The position numbers were made by a program, and so were the translations under genes. A stretch of DNA of 64,000 nucleotides from Hyalella azteca. Taxonomy: Eukaryota > Arthropoda > Malacostraca > Amphipoda > Hyalellidae. Shown piece by piece: positions 11,098 through 23,032 of the stretch. Every line of letters begins with the position of its first letter. Position 1 is the first letter of the stretch. The stretch spans positions 1 to 64,000 of the forward strand of contig NW_025934860.1 of the NCBI RefSeq assembly GCF_000764305.2, written 5' to 3'. Below the pieces are notes generated by a model. The model made no database searches. It was not told where the DNA came from and worked only from the letters and a program-made list of their open reading frames with translations.

Positions 11098-13529
11098 GAA
11101 AGTGGGTTAGAGATAACATTTATTTAACGCTTGGATGGGTGTCTCAATTTACTATCCATTACCATTAAGTACTTCTTGCATTTATACTATAATAAAGGGA
11201 GTATGTATTGCTTCGTGCAATGGCAATCGTATTGCTCTTATAACGGACGAGTCAAAAACCAAGAGACTTGGTGAACAATTGAGAGCACTCACAGCAAAAA
11301 AGAAATACATCCAATCACAGCATTTCCAGCGTACATGACGAGTGAAAATTATAAATTGAAGTGAAATGGGGATACGTCGTTTAATTGTCCTTCTTCAGTA
11401 GAATTGCAGACTTTAAAATAACAGGAATTTATTTTTTATTTAAAGAATCATTCGAGTTGATCGCAATTTACTGGTGTTTCTTTATTTTCCGCAAATCTAA
11501 TTGATAATTGCCACATATCCTAACCATTTTGCAGCGTGAAGAACAATTACTTAAAAGATGTCACATTTAAATATTCTCTCAAAACGTTTCCACGTGCTAA
11601 TTTTCAACTGTTTTAAGTGTAGCATAATTGGTCAAAACTTTGTCTAGTGGGCTATTCAGTTCTCGTCAGTCTCTGTGTGAATGAAATTTAAAGAGGCACG
11701 GCCTCAATCACAAATTTCAATAGCTTCGACTAATTATATTGGGAGGAATTAATGGCCTTGGAAGTCACCTCGATCCCCTTCAATTGTCACTGACGTTTTG
11801 CCCCATGTAATTTTCAGAAGCAAATTAACAACGTGAAAAGAATGGGTCTAATAGTAACATATTTATTATTCGACTTAATTAGGGCTAAAGTTGAGAAATT
11901 TTACAGACTAGCCTCATAAAATTATAATTAGATAAAGTGGACCTGCGTTACATGTGAATTCCGGAGGGCGGGGCCAGTTCGCGCGGTCATAAAACTTTTT
12001 TACGACTCTAGGGCTTACTTGTGTAAAAATTAAACCCTTGTTCCGAACGATTGCTAGTTTTAGATGAAAATATTCTTGGATGAAAGTTATTAGAATTCGA
12101 GTACATTTGGGCCTCTTCCTAAGGGAGACATTCTAAATTATAATTTCTATGACAGGATATTGCTCTGAAGAAATTGAGTTTCATATTTCGTTCCCCATTT
12201 AGTAAAGAATATATAATATTCTTAAATAATACAAGATAATATATATTATAATAACACAATAATGAACTGCAAGAAATTACACACCGATGTTTCAGGAATA
12301 TTCACGGCAAGGTCATATGTTCCACAAGGTCATATCTCGTAAGTTTTTTTCAGAAATTTGCAAGCGGCAGCTCCTGAAGGATAAATTTTATCGGTAGTAA
12401 AGAAGGGAAACTGGCGCCTGGTCTGCAAAAGCGTCACTTTATGACAGCTGCAGTGAATGTGAAACACGCAGTGGAACGCTTAAAGTGAAAAATTCAGTAT
12501 ACATTGTCTCGAAACACTGCTGAGAAATTTATTCATTAAAGAGATGCTCAGTCGATCACTGTTCGGCTAATTAAAGCAACATATTTTATGCGATTCAATG
12601 AATGATATGCCATGAGAATGCTATGAAATTAACATATTTGTATGGCGAATGTGAGAAACGCTGGCCAGCTGAAAACTTCTTCGGTGTAAATATTTTTGTT
12701 TCAATATTGCCTTTAATACCAATTTCATGCGAGATTTGTATATTTCCAATTCCCACTACAATAAATCAATGACCAAATCGAAAAGTAAATCGACGAAATC
12801 CCTGTCAGACAGGAACGCATTTCATTTGATCTGAAGTTGAACACTGCACTGGGCCTCATTATGTAGAATGTGCTAGCGAATGCATTGTTTTTGTGTCCAA
12901 ATCTGTAGCTAACTATGCATATGGTGAGCATTTTGTACACTCACCTCAATCCAAATGAATAAATAATGTTTATGTAAGCAGTTGCTGTTGTCAACTGCAT
13001 TTCTGAGAGTGTTGCCCCCGACGCTTGCAGAGAACTTTTGTCACAAAAAACTAATTTGTCGACACCGAGTAAAAATAAAAAAAATAGTGAATCTGTTGCG
13101 ACGAATTTCTTTCCTGTATGTAGCGGCATCAGGTCTCTTGGCTCAAGTTATTTCAGCCTCGGGTCTATTATATTAAGCAGGTTTAACAGTGGCAGATACC
13201 GATTCCAATGTGATTTTTTTTTCAATCCTGGCAACCTAAGACTTAATCTGCAAAATTATCAGAAACTATTTAGAATTAGGCTTGGACTTTAAAGATTTTA
13301 ACGACAACAAATCGGTGAGTTAGAAATTAGATTCATGAAAATTCAATGAATAAAAAATGGCTGGACTAATTACTACGCTTGGTACGCCACCGAATGTCTA
13401 GCAGCGAGTGTTTTATAGGGAAACGCGTATTGAATCTTGAACACTGAATGCTAGAGCAAAATGAATTAACAACAAAAATGATCTAAAGGTCAAAGAATAA
13501 ACAACTTATGAGAAATGCGGTTCTTTCGT
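11098..13529. other. Gene-free stretch
   Basis: Nothing recognised. At 11690-11830 there is a moderately GC-rich block (GAGGCACGGCCTCAATCACA; GGCCTTGGAAGTCACCTCGA) in AT-rich surroundings. It could be a conserved non-coding element or an unrecognised exon, but I cannot distinguish these. Confidence 0.4.
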
Positions 13530-13835
13530 AATGGCGAGAATGACCACAGAACATAGGATAGCGATATGGAGCGGAGCCCAGGCGCCGCCCGTGTTAGAGG
13601 AAACATTAAGGCTTTTAGTCAAAATGCAGCGAAGCTTGAGAGCGAGGTTTTCGCGACCATCGTGTAAAATCCTTGATCTGCCCGAAGCTCGGCCAGTCGC
13701 TACCCTCGAGCTTGTACTCTTTGTAATATGATATCCTAGCCAGACCCTTCTTCGCGGCAACTGGTCGCTTTCAGGTGGCCGAGGAATGGCCAGCGGTCGG
13801 CTATAACTAATTGGAGTAGGCCGACCACTGGCCAC
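13530..13835. other. GC-rich patch with opposed open frames and an inverted repeat
   Basis: The minus strand is open for 109 codons (13506-13835) and the plus strand for 66 codons (13531-13731) over the same bases. Neither product is recognised. The right edge carries an inverted repeat: GGCCAGCGGTCGGC (13788-13801) pairs with GCCGACCACTGGCC (13820-13833) with one mismatch and an 18-base spacer. The patch contrasts sharply with its AT-rich flanks and may be an inserted element or a GC-rich exon. Confidence 0.35.
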
Positions 13836-16580
13836 GTATTATTCTTTGCCCCTCATTGACTTCGCCTTTACCATGCCACCCGTCGTGAACTGACAGTTGA
13901 GTAATTTACGACGTCTCTTTTCCCTCAAACATTGCACGACGTCTCCATTTGAGCAGCTAGTATGCGGGATTTTCCCTCCGCGTATCAGCAGACTCGATCA
14001 TAACTATTTTTCGGTAGAAAATATCTACAACAAGGAGGCTGATCAAGGAATGCCGAGTATACCATTCAATGGAGAATAAAAATTACAACTCGTTTACATC
14101 TCGAAAAAAGTAAAAAAATCGCCGACATGATGAACAATAATATTCAAAGTTTCTTGAAATTTAATTAAATTAAAAATAAAATTAAATTAAAACTCTTTTA
14201 ATACAAAGTTTACATATTTTTTTGTTCCTGGTCGACGCTTATAAATAAATAGCTGGGTATGGATGGAAAAATCCATATCGCCATCTCATTTGGGAGTGGA
14301 GTAAAGTCTATCCTAATTAGTGAAGAAACGCATATAGGGAAGAGCCGAGCCTGTTCGAAGCCTCTCGGTTCTCAATCAGGGCCTTAATGACGTAAAGTAT
14401 CCCAGGAACATTGTTGAATTGAAATAAAAATAAGCAATGTGATAGTTTTATTCTTATCTAAGCTGTAAATAATTAAATTGATCGTAATTAGAATTTCAAG
14501 TGTGCGACATTGCGATATTGAAATTTCGTATTTCACAATTTGAAAATTCGTATTTCACACGAATTTATTAATTATCATAGAAATTTTGCTTCTAGAGAGT
14601 TTAAAAGAGGTAATGGTCTCTTCTTATTTGCTGACAATGGCTTGTTGATGTCAAAGCTTAACAAGCAATGTTATGCAAGCAAAGTAGTGACGTCAGAACG
14701 TTTGCTTATATATCACAAATAAATTTTAGTCAATGTGTGAGCTAGAGACAACACAAAACAAGCGAACCAACCTTCACTCAATAGAGGAGAAGGGGTGAAT
14801 CCCAAACCGCTCACTGAATAGTAGATTAGATACGAGTAAATATCGGACTAAACTAACTGAACAAATAGTGTATGTATACAGAGCGCCGAATAAGAATGGG
14901 CATCCTTGCAAGTCAAATCAGGTTCGTTCAACAGGATTATACTCGCCCGAAGTAAGTCTAGTTCACTGTAAGTGATTATACGAGTAGATAATTATATTTA
15001 TTCGACACCTGAGAGCCATTTCACGGTACGCTGTAAATGCGAATTTTGAAAAAACACACCTGAAATAAGAAGCCTTCTTAGCCATTCTTACAAAAATGGT
15101 AAGACACTAAATTGCGATTAATTTTTGCATATCTTCACGAGCAAGGGTGCAAGAAAGGAAGCGAACTATGCTTTGTTTTATAATAAAATAGAAAGAAATA
15201 ATTATTGAAAATTTTCGAAGCGACCAGCTCATAATATATCAAGTATTCCGCAAAGGCGCATTTTGACCCCGGGTCAGGAGAGGTCAAACAGATATCTTCT
15301 ATCAAATAAAGCAAAGATATGGGTTGCCTGGTAATGGTTTTGGTCATCTTAACTCTCTTTAAGATAACAGAAATCATCACGCAAAGATTCTGCTAATAAG
15401 TTAAGCGTCAGGTGAATGTCCACCGTTAGAAATACAATTCTTAGTCACAGATCTGCGCAAAGCTATCGCCCCTAATTAATTAATATATTTCCAATTTGCA
15501 TGGATTACCGACCAGTTACTATGTTGCGGATGATATGTTGAAATCAGACGTCGCTGATGACTTCTGTCGTGGGTGACAGAAGACATCTCGAGTTAAAGAA
15601 TGAAAAAATAACTTAGAGACGTCCAAAATTTCATGGATTATTATGATATACGACGAAAATTGCCCATTAATGATCTATAAAACTGTAGATTTATGAAACT
15701 TTTCAATTATTTATTGTCCATGATTGTTCCTAATCCACCCAAAATGTTATATAATAGTAAATTCGTAATTATTTTCAGGCAAATATGAAGAGTAAAACTT
15801 ATTATAATCCTGGCAATATAGCCGCCTCAACTTTTGATGTATGAAGTTTGTATCCCTATAAGTGCTATTTACAGGCCAGCTTATCCTTGAAATTACGAAG
15901 GCTTAATAATCTTGTGGAAGCATTCGTTCAGAATAGGAAAATTTTGAAACGTTCGTCATTTAGAAACCAAATTATGGAACAAGCATCTCCAGCTTTTACC
16001 GCGCTAATTGCAAAAGGTACAGAGTCTTTGCCGTGTCAATTTTTAGGCCAACCGAAACGCAGAGCACTTCAAGCCTACAGAGGATAAGCGTAATTGCTAT
16101 TCTAGAGGCGTATTTGCATGACGACTTTCTACTGAAGCTAAGCTAGAGTGAAAGCCGAACAATTTATTGTGAAATGGCCAAAATACGTCGTGCTCTATAC
16201 TCGTGCTTTATACCATCACTCCTGTACAAGTTATGCTCATTTATATACACCAAGAATTCGAATGGGTACATGTTTCCGGAATTCGTTTGGAATTTCTTAA
16301 TTATCATTTCAATGTTTTTATTACCATTATTCAAATTATATAAATATTCAGATAAATTTCAATTTGAAAACTAATTTGTTGAACTTTACAGGAAGAATTT
16401 ATAACAATCTAAATAGATTCAATTGCATATGTTTTAAATAGTTTTTTGTTATAAACGATTATGTTTCTGTTGTTTGATTTGTCATCCTAGTCAACAATTC
16501 TCCACAGTTCACCGCGACATTTCCTACATTTCATTCCTTATGGTGGTGATCTGCCGTGGAGAAAGGCTTAAAATTAGGAA
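13836..16580. other. Gene-free stretch
   Basis: Several 60-80 codon frames occur (for example plus 15848-16087, minus 15135-15380), but none shows a motif or composition that sets it apart from the background. No repeat copies were found. Confidence 0.4.
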
Positions 16581-17095
16581 TTTTTACAACACTTCTCTTT
16601 AACTTCACTTCTTGTTGTTTGTTTGTCTGTCTGCTACAAATCTTATAATTGATATTTAACACACTTCTACCTGTCCAATCGATCTGAAATTTGGCACACT
16701 TCCATAAAGTTGCAGACAATGCATTAATCAATTAACAGAATAAATAATTTTATGAAAAATTTTTATTTCAATCATAAAAAAATTGAAAATAATTTTGTCA
16801 ACTACAAATCATATTTTCGATATTTGATACACTTCTACCTGTCCAATCGATCTGTAATTTTGCACACTTGCGTAAAGTTGGAGACTGCATGAATCAGATG
16901 ACAGAATAAATAATTTTATAAATTAAAAAATTTTTTCATTATTAAAAAATCTAAAAATAATTTCGTCTGCTACAAATCTTATAATCCATATATGATACAA
17001 TTTGACCTGTCCAGTCGATCTGAAATTTTGCACAATTGCATAAAGTCAGAGACAATGCATAAATCAGTTGACAGAATAAATAATTTTGATAATTT
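16581..17095. repeat. Repeat R2: three 168-bp tandem units with a unique leader
   Basis: CTACAAATC starts units at 16634, 16802 and 16970, exactly 168 bp apart. Each unit contains CTGTCCAATCGATCTG or a close variant, then GCACACTT-GCATAAAGTT and CAGAATAAATAATTTT. The leader TTTTTACAACACTTCTCTTT (from 16581) precedes only the first unit. A single inverted copy of leader plus one unit lies at about 30655-30815, so the family moves or is copied as leader plus unit, and the tandem array expanded locally. No coding potential is seen. Confidence 0.85.
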
Positions 17096-17835
17096 ACAAA
17101 ATTTTGATATCTTAAAAAATTGTGAATTTATTTTTAATATTTGAAAAAAAATTCGAAGAATAATTTTTTTTCAATATTTGAAGAAAATGTTGAAAAATAC
17201 GTTTTTTAATATTTTAAAATAAAATTAGAAATTCATTGTACGTGTGCAACATCCAAGACACTGGATTGTTAAGAAGTGTTGTCTTGAACAAGTAATTTTT
17301 AAACGCATATTATCTAAACATCATTCTACTTGTATAACATAAATATTGAAAGAGAAGCATATTGAAACCCGGGGTTAGGCAAATCGGCTTGGTATTGTTA
17401 GACTTTTGAACTTTTATTATTGTCAATATTGTTCATCAATGCGTTTTCCATTGCAGATTACTAAAATTCTTCGTTCAACAAGTTAGTAGTTTGTTTTTAA
17501 ATGCAATCGTGTGAACATTTTTTTCAAACAAGTATTCATTTTCTTCTTATTCAATAAAGAATTATTTAACTATCATAACGGATCGCGCCTTTCCCATACG
17601 CCTCAATCCAGGTTTGTATTTCCGTAAAGACGAAGTGCACATCGATCTAAAATTTTCTCAATGTTTTCAAGCCTCTCAGCTGACTCATATTCGCGTCTTG
17701 GTTCTGCAGATTATCCACGTAATCATGCCAGTAACGACGCAGCCATGAAATCATATCACGGAGAGAGGCTATGACACTGAAAGATGTTGCAAGAATGGGA
17801 CATCAACATGGCGATGCCGATGATGGCAACGCAAT
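17096..17835. other. Gene-free, AT-rich
   Basis: Runs of TTTTTAATATTTGAA-like sequence (about 17100-17220) continue the AT-rich tail of the R2 array. Beyond that nothing is recognised. Confidence 0.5.
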
Positions 17836-18030
17836 GGTGCAATAACATTAATATTCGGGTGCAGAAGATGGCTGCACAGCGCACAGGGATGCAATTACAT
17901 CAACGTTTCGATGCAGAGGACCACAACGCATTTGTCCAATAACATCAAGATTTCGGTGCAAAGGATGACATCACAGTGAGGCAATAACATCAAAATTCCG
18001 TTGCATAAGACGGTAGCGCAATGATTCAAT
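17836..18030. repeat. Degenerate 45- to 52-bp minisatellite, about 4 units
   Basis: AATAACATCA or near matches start at 17841, 17893, 17938 and 17983 (spacings 52, 45, 45). Each is followed by an A/G-ATTTCGGTGCA-like block and GATG-CA. On the minus strand the 45-bp period gives a 15-residue repeat (ILMLL-x-C-x-VVLC type) inside an open frame at 17895-18158, which I take to be a consequence of the repeat. Confidence 0.7.
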
Positions 18031-21000
18031 ATTGCACAATGATGAAAGGTCATCAGGTGCAATGATGAAACATTAATGAAGGATCTCCTGGGTAATGAAA
18101 ATGCTTCAGGTGCAGCGAAGAAACAACAGATGATGAGCGTATCACAAATCGAGAACAAATATTCATCATCAATTCAACCCAAGTACATCCACATTGTTCA
18201 AAATTATTCGATAAACATCGATTTACGTAGATAATGTGTTAACGTTATTCTAGTACGGCAGCTCAGATTTATGTAAAGTTTAAATGAAAACATTATCAAG
18301 GTCTGTTGCATAGTAAATAATATTTCAGAATGTAGGCAGAAATTCTTCCGCAATCGAAGAAATTTGTGAAAGTTTAGATGAATAATAAACGGTAGGCTGG
18401 CACGAAGCGCAAAGGATGAAAAGCATTTCGCCTGTCCGCATTACATTTTATTTTCCCCTATAAAAACAACAAAGAAACGTTTGTTTTTATTATTGCTTAC
18501 GTCGGCACCACCTCTGTTTTTGCTTCAGGCTCCGCTCATCTTGAGACTCCAAACACGTCCACGCAGACGCAGTTGTCTGCTGCAAGACACGCAGACTAAT
18601 GTTGTTAACTTATTTGAAAAGTAAATTGAAAACTATTGAGCACAAAAAATAGTTTTTAAGGAAATATACAGAAATATACAAGTATTTCGTAGTTTTATGT
18701 ATAATTTTGTCGATGAGAGCAATTCGATTTGTTTTTTGTTAATTTTATGGCAGTCTCTGATAAATACTGTTAACATTTATGTATACTGATAACTATGTTC
18801 TCTTTGAGAAATGGATCAGATGTAACCTTCATAGCAATTTCATTCTAAGGAAATAAGTCTGAATTCCTTAAATTGACTATTCTTGGAACCCCGTTAGCTG
18901 GTCCGTGATTTTTCGATCTTATTCTTGCTCAATGAAAAAGTGAGCCTAGTAACGGAGATGGATTCTCATTTACATTATATATATCCCATCAAACTTTGTG
19001 TGTTTATATGTAAAATTTATTCTGGAACATAGTATATACATATACTTAATACAATTCGACGAGCAGTACGGGGTTCTTTCACAGAGCAGACATGTTTGAT
19101 TGCCCCAAAAATGCTAGTTTTATTGTTTCATGCTTGCACCACTAGTTTTGTTTGTATGCGCATTTGTGCAAAATAAGAATAACAGAATAAGAATAATAGG
19201 CCAAAGAAACCTTAATGTTATTCAATAAATTCCATTCGCATTTGTAATTATCCTGCGAAGCACCCTAATTTAATGAATAGAACCTGATTCCCAAACATGC
19301 ATTACCTATTGTGCTATTGATAACTTATCAAAAAAATATGCTCAAGTATTTGAACTAATTTTCAATTATTTTGATACGCAATCGCTTTGATTGCATTATT
19401 AGAAGACAAAAGCTGTTATTGTATATATCAATGCAACAGTTTCTTAGTAGAACACCTGCCAATGTATACACCATATCTTATTTCTGGCGCTGGCCACGTC
19501 ATCTAATCCCCTTGCACACACCTTGTAAGCTTTTGAATTTTCAGCACTCGAATATCCATTACCTTTTAATTGCAATCTCCCCGTGGACGCACGGAACGGA
19601 AACTCGTCCGCGAAACTGGCAAAAGTTTTAGGCTGTTAGGAAATTCGATACTTTTGCGCGCCAGTGTCACTGATTTCTCCTGAGAAGTTTAGCGCCGCGT
19701 TCTTCGGAACTTGGTAGCAAGGATACCAACGCAATGGAAAAGTCATACAAGTCCTTGTAAAATTTCCATGTAAAATTCTGCGAGGGATCACAGCCCACAA
19801 CATTTAAAGTTCAGCAATTAAAAAGGAACGCACAAAATGCTGTCCCTATAACACGCCTGAATTATTTAAGACTTTTCGAAAGGGAATTAAAGTCCCTACA
19901 GATTTTCGCTTCGATGTCCCTCCCGATGGAATGAATTGAATCCGAATAGGAGATGATCGCTTCAACATTCGGTGAAGGGATAAACATTAATATTACCTGA
20001 ACAGAATTCACATGAAAGTAAGTTAATGTTATCAGTGTTAACGGAACTTATTACGGAGAAGCAAAATTGTCACGGAAATTGTTCTTTTTACATGTGTCAT
20101 ATGCTAGCAATTCAAAATGTGGTATGGCACCAGTTATAATAACGCATCGTTGTAACATTGTTAACGCAGACTAATTGTTGAGAATAATTTAGTTGCGCAC
20201 TATATAACCGTTCCCTAAATTGTAAAGCGATAGGAATTGTGATATACCAGCAGGTTAGCACGGTGTTGCTCGGTATGGATTAATTATCTATGAAATTTGA
20301 TAATCCCGCTATCATGATACTCATTATAACGAATCATATTAATACTGAATGTAATGCGTGCTAATTAATGAAAGGCTAGTTCAATTCACATTTCACATAG
20401 ATCGTAGAAGTTACATTTCTCTTTTCGTTAGATAATTTGGAAAAAACTATTTCATGAGCGCAAATTAAATCCATATTTGGCTTCAAAAATCGAAATTCTT
20501 ATCCAATCCTGCTCTCGATCCTAGGTATCGCAATTCTTTTTCTTGTATTCTCCGAATTAGTATACAATTATGGGTCAAGGGCCTGCTTACAGAGATGTTA
20601 AGTACTATATTTGTTATTTGCATCTTACGTTCCGATTATTGATGATAGACACGATAATCAGGATACGAGCTCGAACAGGACCTGTATATTACCATATTAC
20701 CAGTGCCAGACTTCAAACACATACACACAAACCGGTAAACAAACAAAACCACAAACACTCAAACTTTGACAAATTTCTATAACAGGCCAGGAATTCATTT
20801 GAAAACAAAACAAATTTGTATAGTTGAAAGCTATATTCCGATAGATAAAATAATTACGCTAAAAATACAAATAACATTTGTACAAACACTTTTTTTTGTT
20901 GCAAGCACTTTTTTTTTATTGCTACACAGTGCACACTGGCGCTGTTCTGCTCCCAGAAGCCACCCAATGAGACAGCACGGCGGCAGTGCCCTAGTTCTTT

Positions 21001-22707
21001 TTATAGCGATCTAAACAGGCTCGTTTCACTAAAACTTTCTCTAAAAATCCTTAAATTTACTTTTCGATATCACTACCTAGAGCGCAATTAGTTTAGTCTC
21101 CGTAAAACTTACTAGCTACTTCACTTCGGTTTTTGGTTGGTTTTTAATTTGCATGTTTGTTTCGTGCATTTTGAAGTTATTACATGGTCGAAAATTTTAT
21201 AAAAAAAGACGTTTCGATCACCTGTAAAGTTTTTCTTGGATAGATTTTAACCATGACCGGGACTCATTGAAACCTGTCATTTGATTACGGAATGATTTAA
21301 CATATAACATAACTAATTCAATTGCTAATATATTCCTTTTTTGGAATACTCTCTAGCACTGTCCTTTCTTTTGTGAAATTTCATTGAATGAAATGTAGGA
21401 CATCTTGCGGTATTACCTTATGAATCAGTTTCATTTATTCAGAAATCAGAGGCTGGACTTCATTAAGCAAGCCCGGAAAGTTTCCATGAACCCTGAAACT
21501 TAACCTTGAATTATTCATTATAAATTTGGCAACTTATTTTGTTGTTTAGCTTTTCCGATCATAGATGTTCTCAATGATGAAATTTTTATCACATAAAGCC
21601 TGAATAACTGGGGTATTGAATATGTAAAAAAATTGTTTGTAGAATGAATAACTTGTATCGATAGCAATCGACAAGAGGAGAGTATTTTCAAATAATTCAT
21701 TCTCTCACCAATACTCTCAGAATATTCTGTATACTACATAAAGTCCACTGTTAGATAATTTTCTAAGAAACTTAATTTGTGGAACGCAAAGGTGTACTTT
21801 GAAGTTAGAAATTTTATTTCAAAGTTTTCTGCTTGTCTTTCGCTGACATGATCTCGTTTTAACGATATAATTTTAATATGAATCTGACGTACAATCGTTG
21901 CGTGGATGAAAAAATTTTTAAACCGCTCTGAGCTACATTAGAAAATGAGATAATTCTTCAGAGAGACAACAAAAGCAACTAATTGTATGACCGGCACTAA
22001 GCTCCGTCTATTAAGCCACTCATAGCTCCAGTGCGCAGAAAAATATTTGTGTATTTGTGAAGGCTAGTGGCCTGGGGGAAATTGTCGGCCATGATAGCGG
22101 TCGTATTTGTCTTGATGCAGTTCAAGGCTAGCCCTGTACAGCGCACATTATTAAAATCCTAAGTTATTTTTACGTTAGCTTGGACAATCCTTATATCCGG
22201 GTAAGCGATTTCCTGTTGTGATTAAATTTTGAACGGACGAAAGGTTGGTGTAAGATGGCGCACTTTTTGACTAGCCCGAGTTAATTCCATTATTGCAGGC
22301 ATTCATGCGGAACCACGGAATTTATTGACTCTATTTAACCTCATCAGTTCTGATATAATACCGTAGTGATAGTAAAAATGTAATATTAGAGAAAATCCAA
22401 GAAAATTCACTATATCTCCATTGAAAACGATTCGGAGATCAGCTCCATTATCAGTTTACCATTAAAATCAGAAAAGAAAACCTAATCTCGATTCAACCAT
22501 CGATTTCGAAGGCAGAAATTCGGAATTTCTTAAAAACTACATTCAGTCCTATGCGTTTCAGTCCATTTTTGGTTTGAGGATTAAAAGGACGTTACGATTT
22601 GTAATTATTTATATAAGTATCTAATTTAGAATTCAATTGAAAATCGAAATATACACGAAAGAGATGAAATCCTAAGAAACGAGTAGGCGACAACGAAACA
22701 TGTATAT
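18031..22707. other. Long gene-free stretch
   Basis: I see no recognisable gene, element or RNA in these 4.7 kb. Small GC-richer islands at 19560-19720 and 20930-21000 have no assignable identity. Confidence 0.4.
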
Positions 22708-23032
22708 CTATCGGTTTAAATAAGAGCCGCACGCATTATTAAGACATGGATTCAGTTTAAAATTATGCAGCAGTTCCAAAATCCATAAATCCGAACCAAC
22801 AAAAGCGGAACCGACTACCTTGAAATCGCACGCAGACAGTCATGTCGCATTGTTCAGCCTGATATCGAAGGCTCACAGCTGTGAAGAGGCTTAGAAAGCA
22901 GCATTTTCGAACGGAGGCTCCTCGTACAACCGGGTGTTCAGCCACGCGGATGTAAAAATTGAGCGACATCATTCCGACGTACGCCGATGCGCAATGCGCA
23001 CCACAGTATTTAGAAGCCCGGTTCAACCGCAT
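22708..23032 (-). pseudogene. Penelope-like element, degenerate GIY-YIG endonuclease fragment
   Basis: On the minus strand the translation contains CGAHCASAYVGM, then IRVAEH, then QAEQCDMTVCVRFQ. After a frameshift it continues DLWILELLHNFKLNPCLNN to a stop at 22708-22710. The same blocks occur in the same order in the better-preserved copy at 25848-26165: CAQCASSYVGM, TRVAEH, TEQC, then DLRILESLYIHKLKPKLNN. This order (a Cys-x2-Cys before YVG-x-T-R, an R-x2-EH helix, a distal Cys, then a DL-ILE-L helix) is the C-terminal GIY-YIG nuclease region of Penelope-like retroelements. The frameshift and the loss of T-x-R after YVGM show that it is dead. No RT domain is nearby. Confidence 0.75.

Noticed and set aside
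13506..13835. 109-codon minus-strand frame as a gene
   Set aside because: Both strands are open across a GC-rich patch, the residue composition is uninformative, and the right edge is an inverted repeat.
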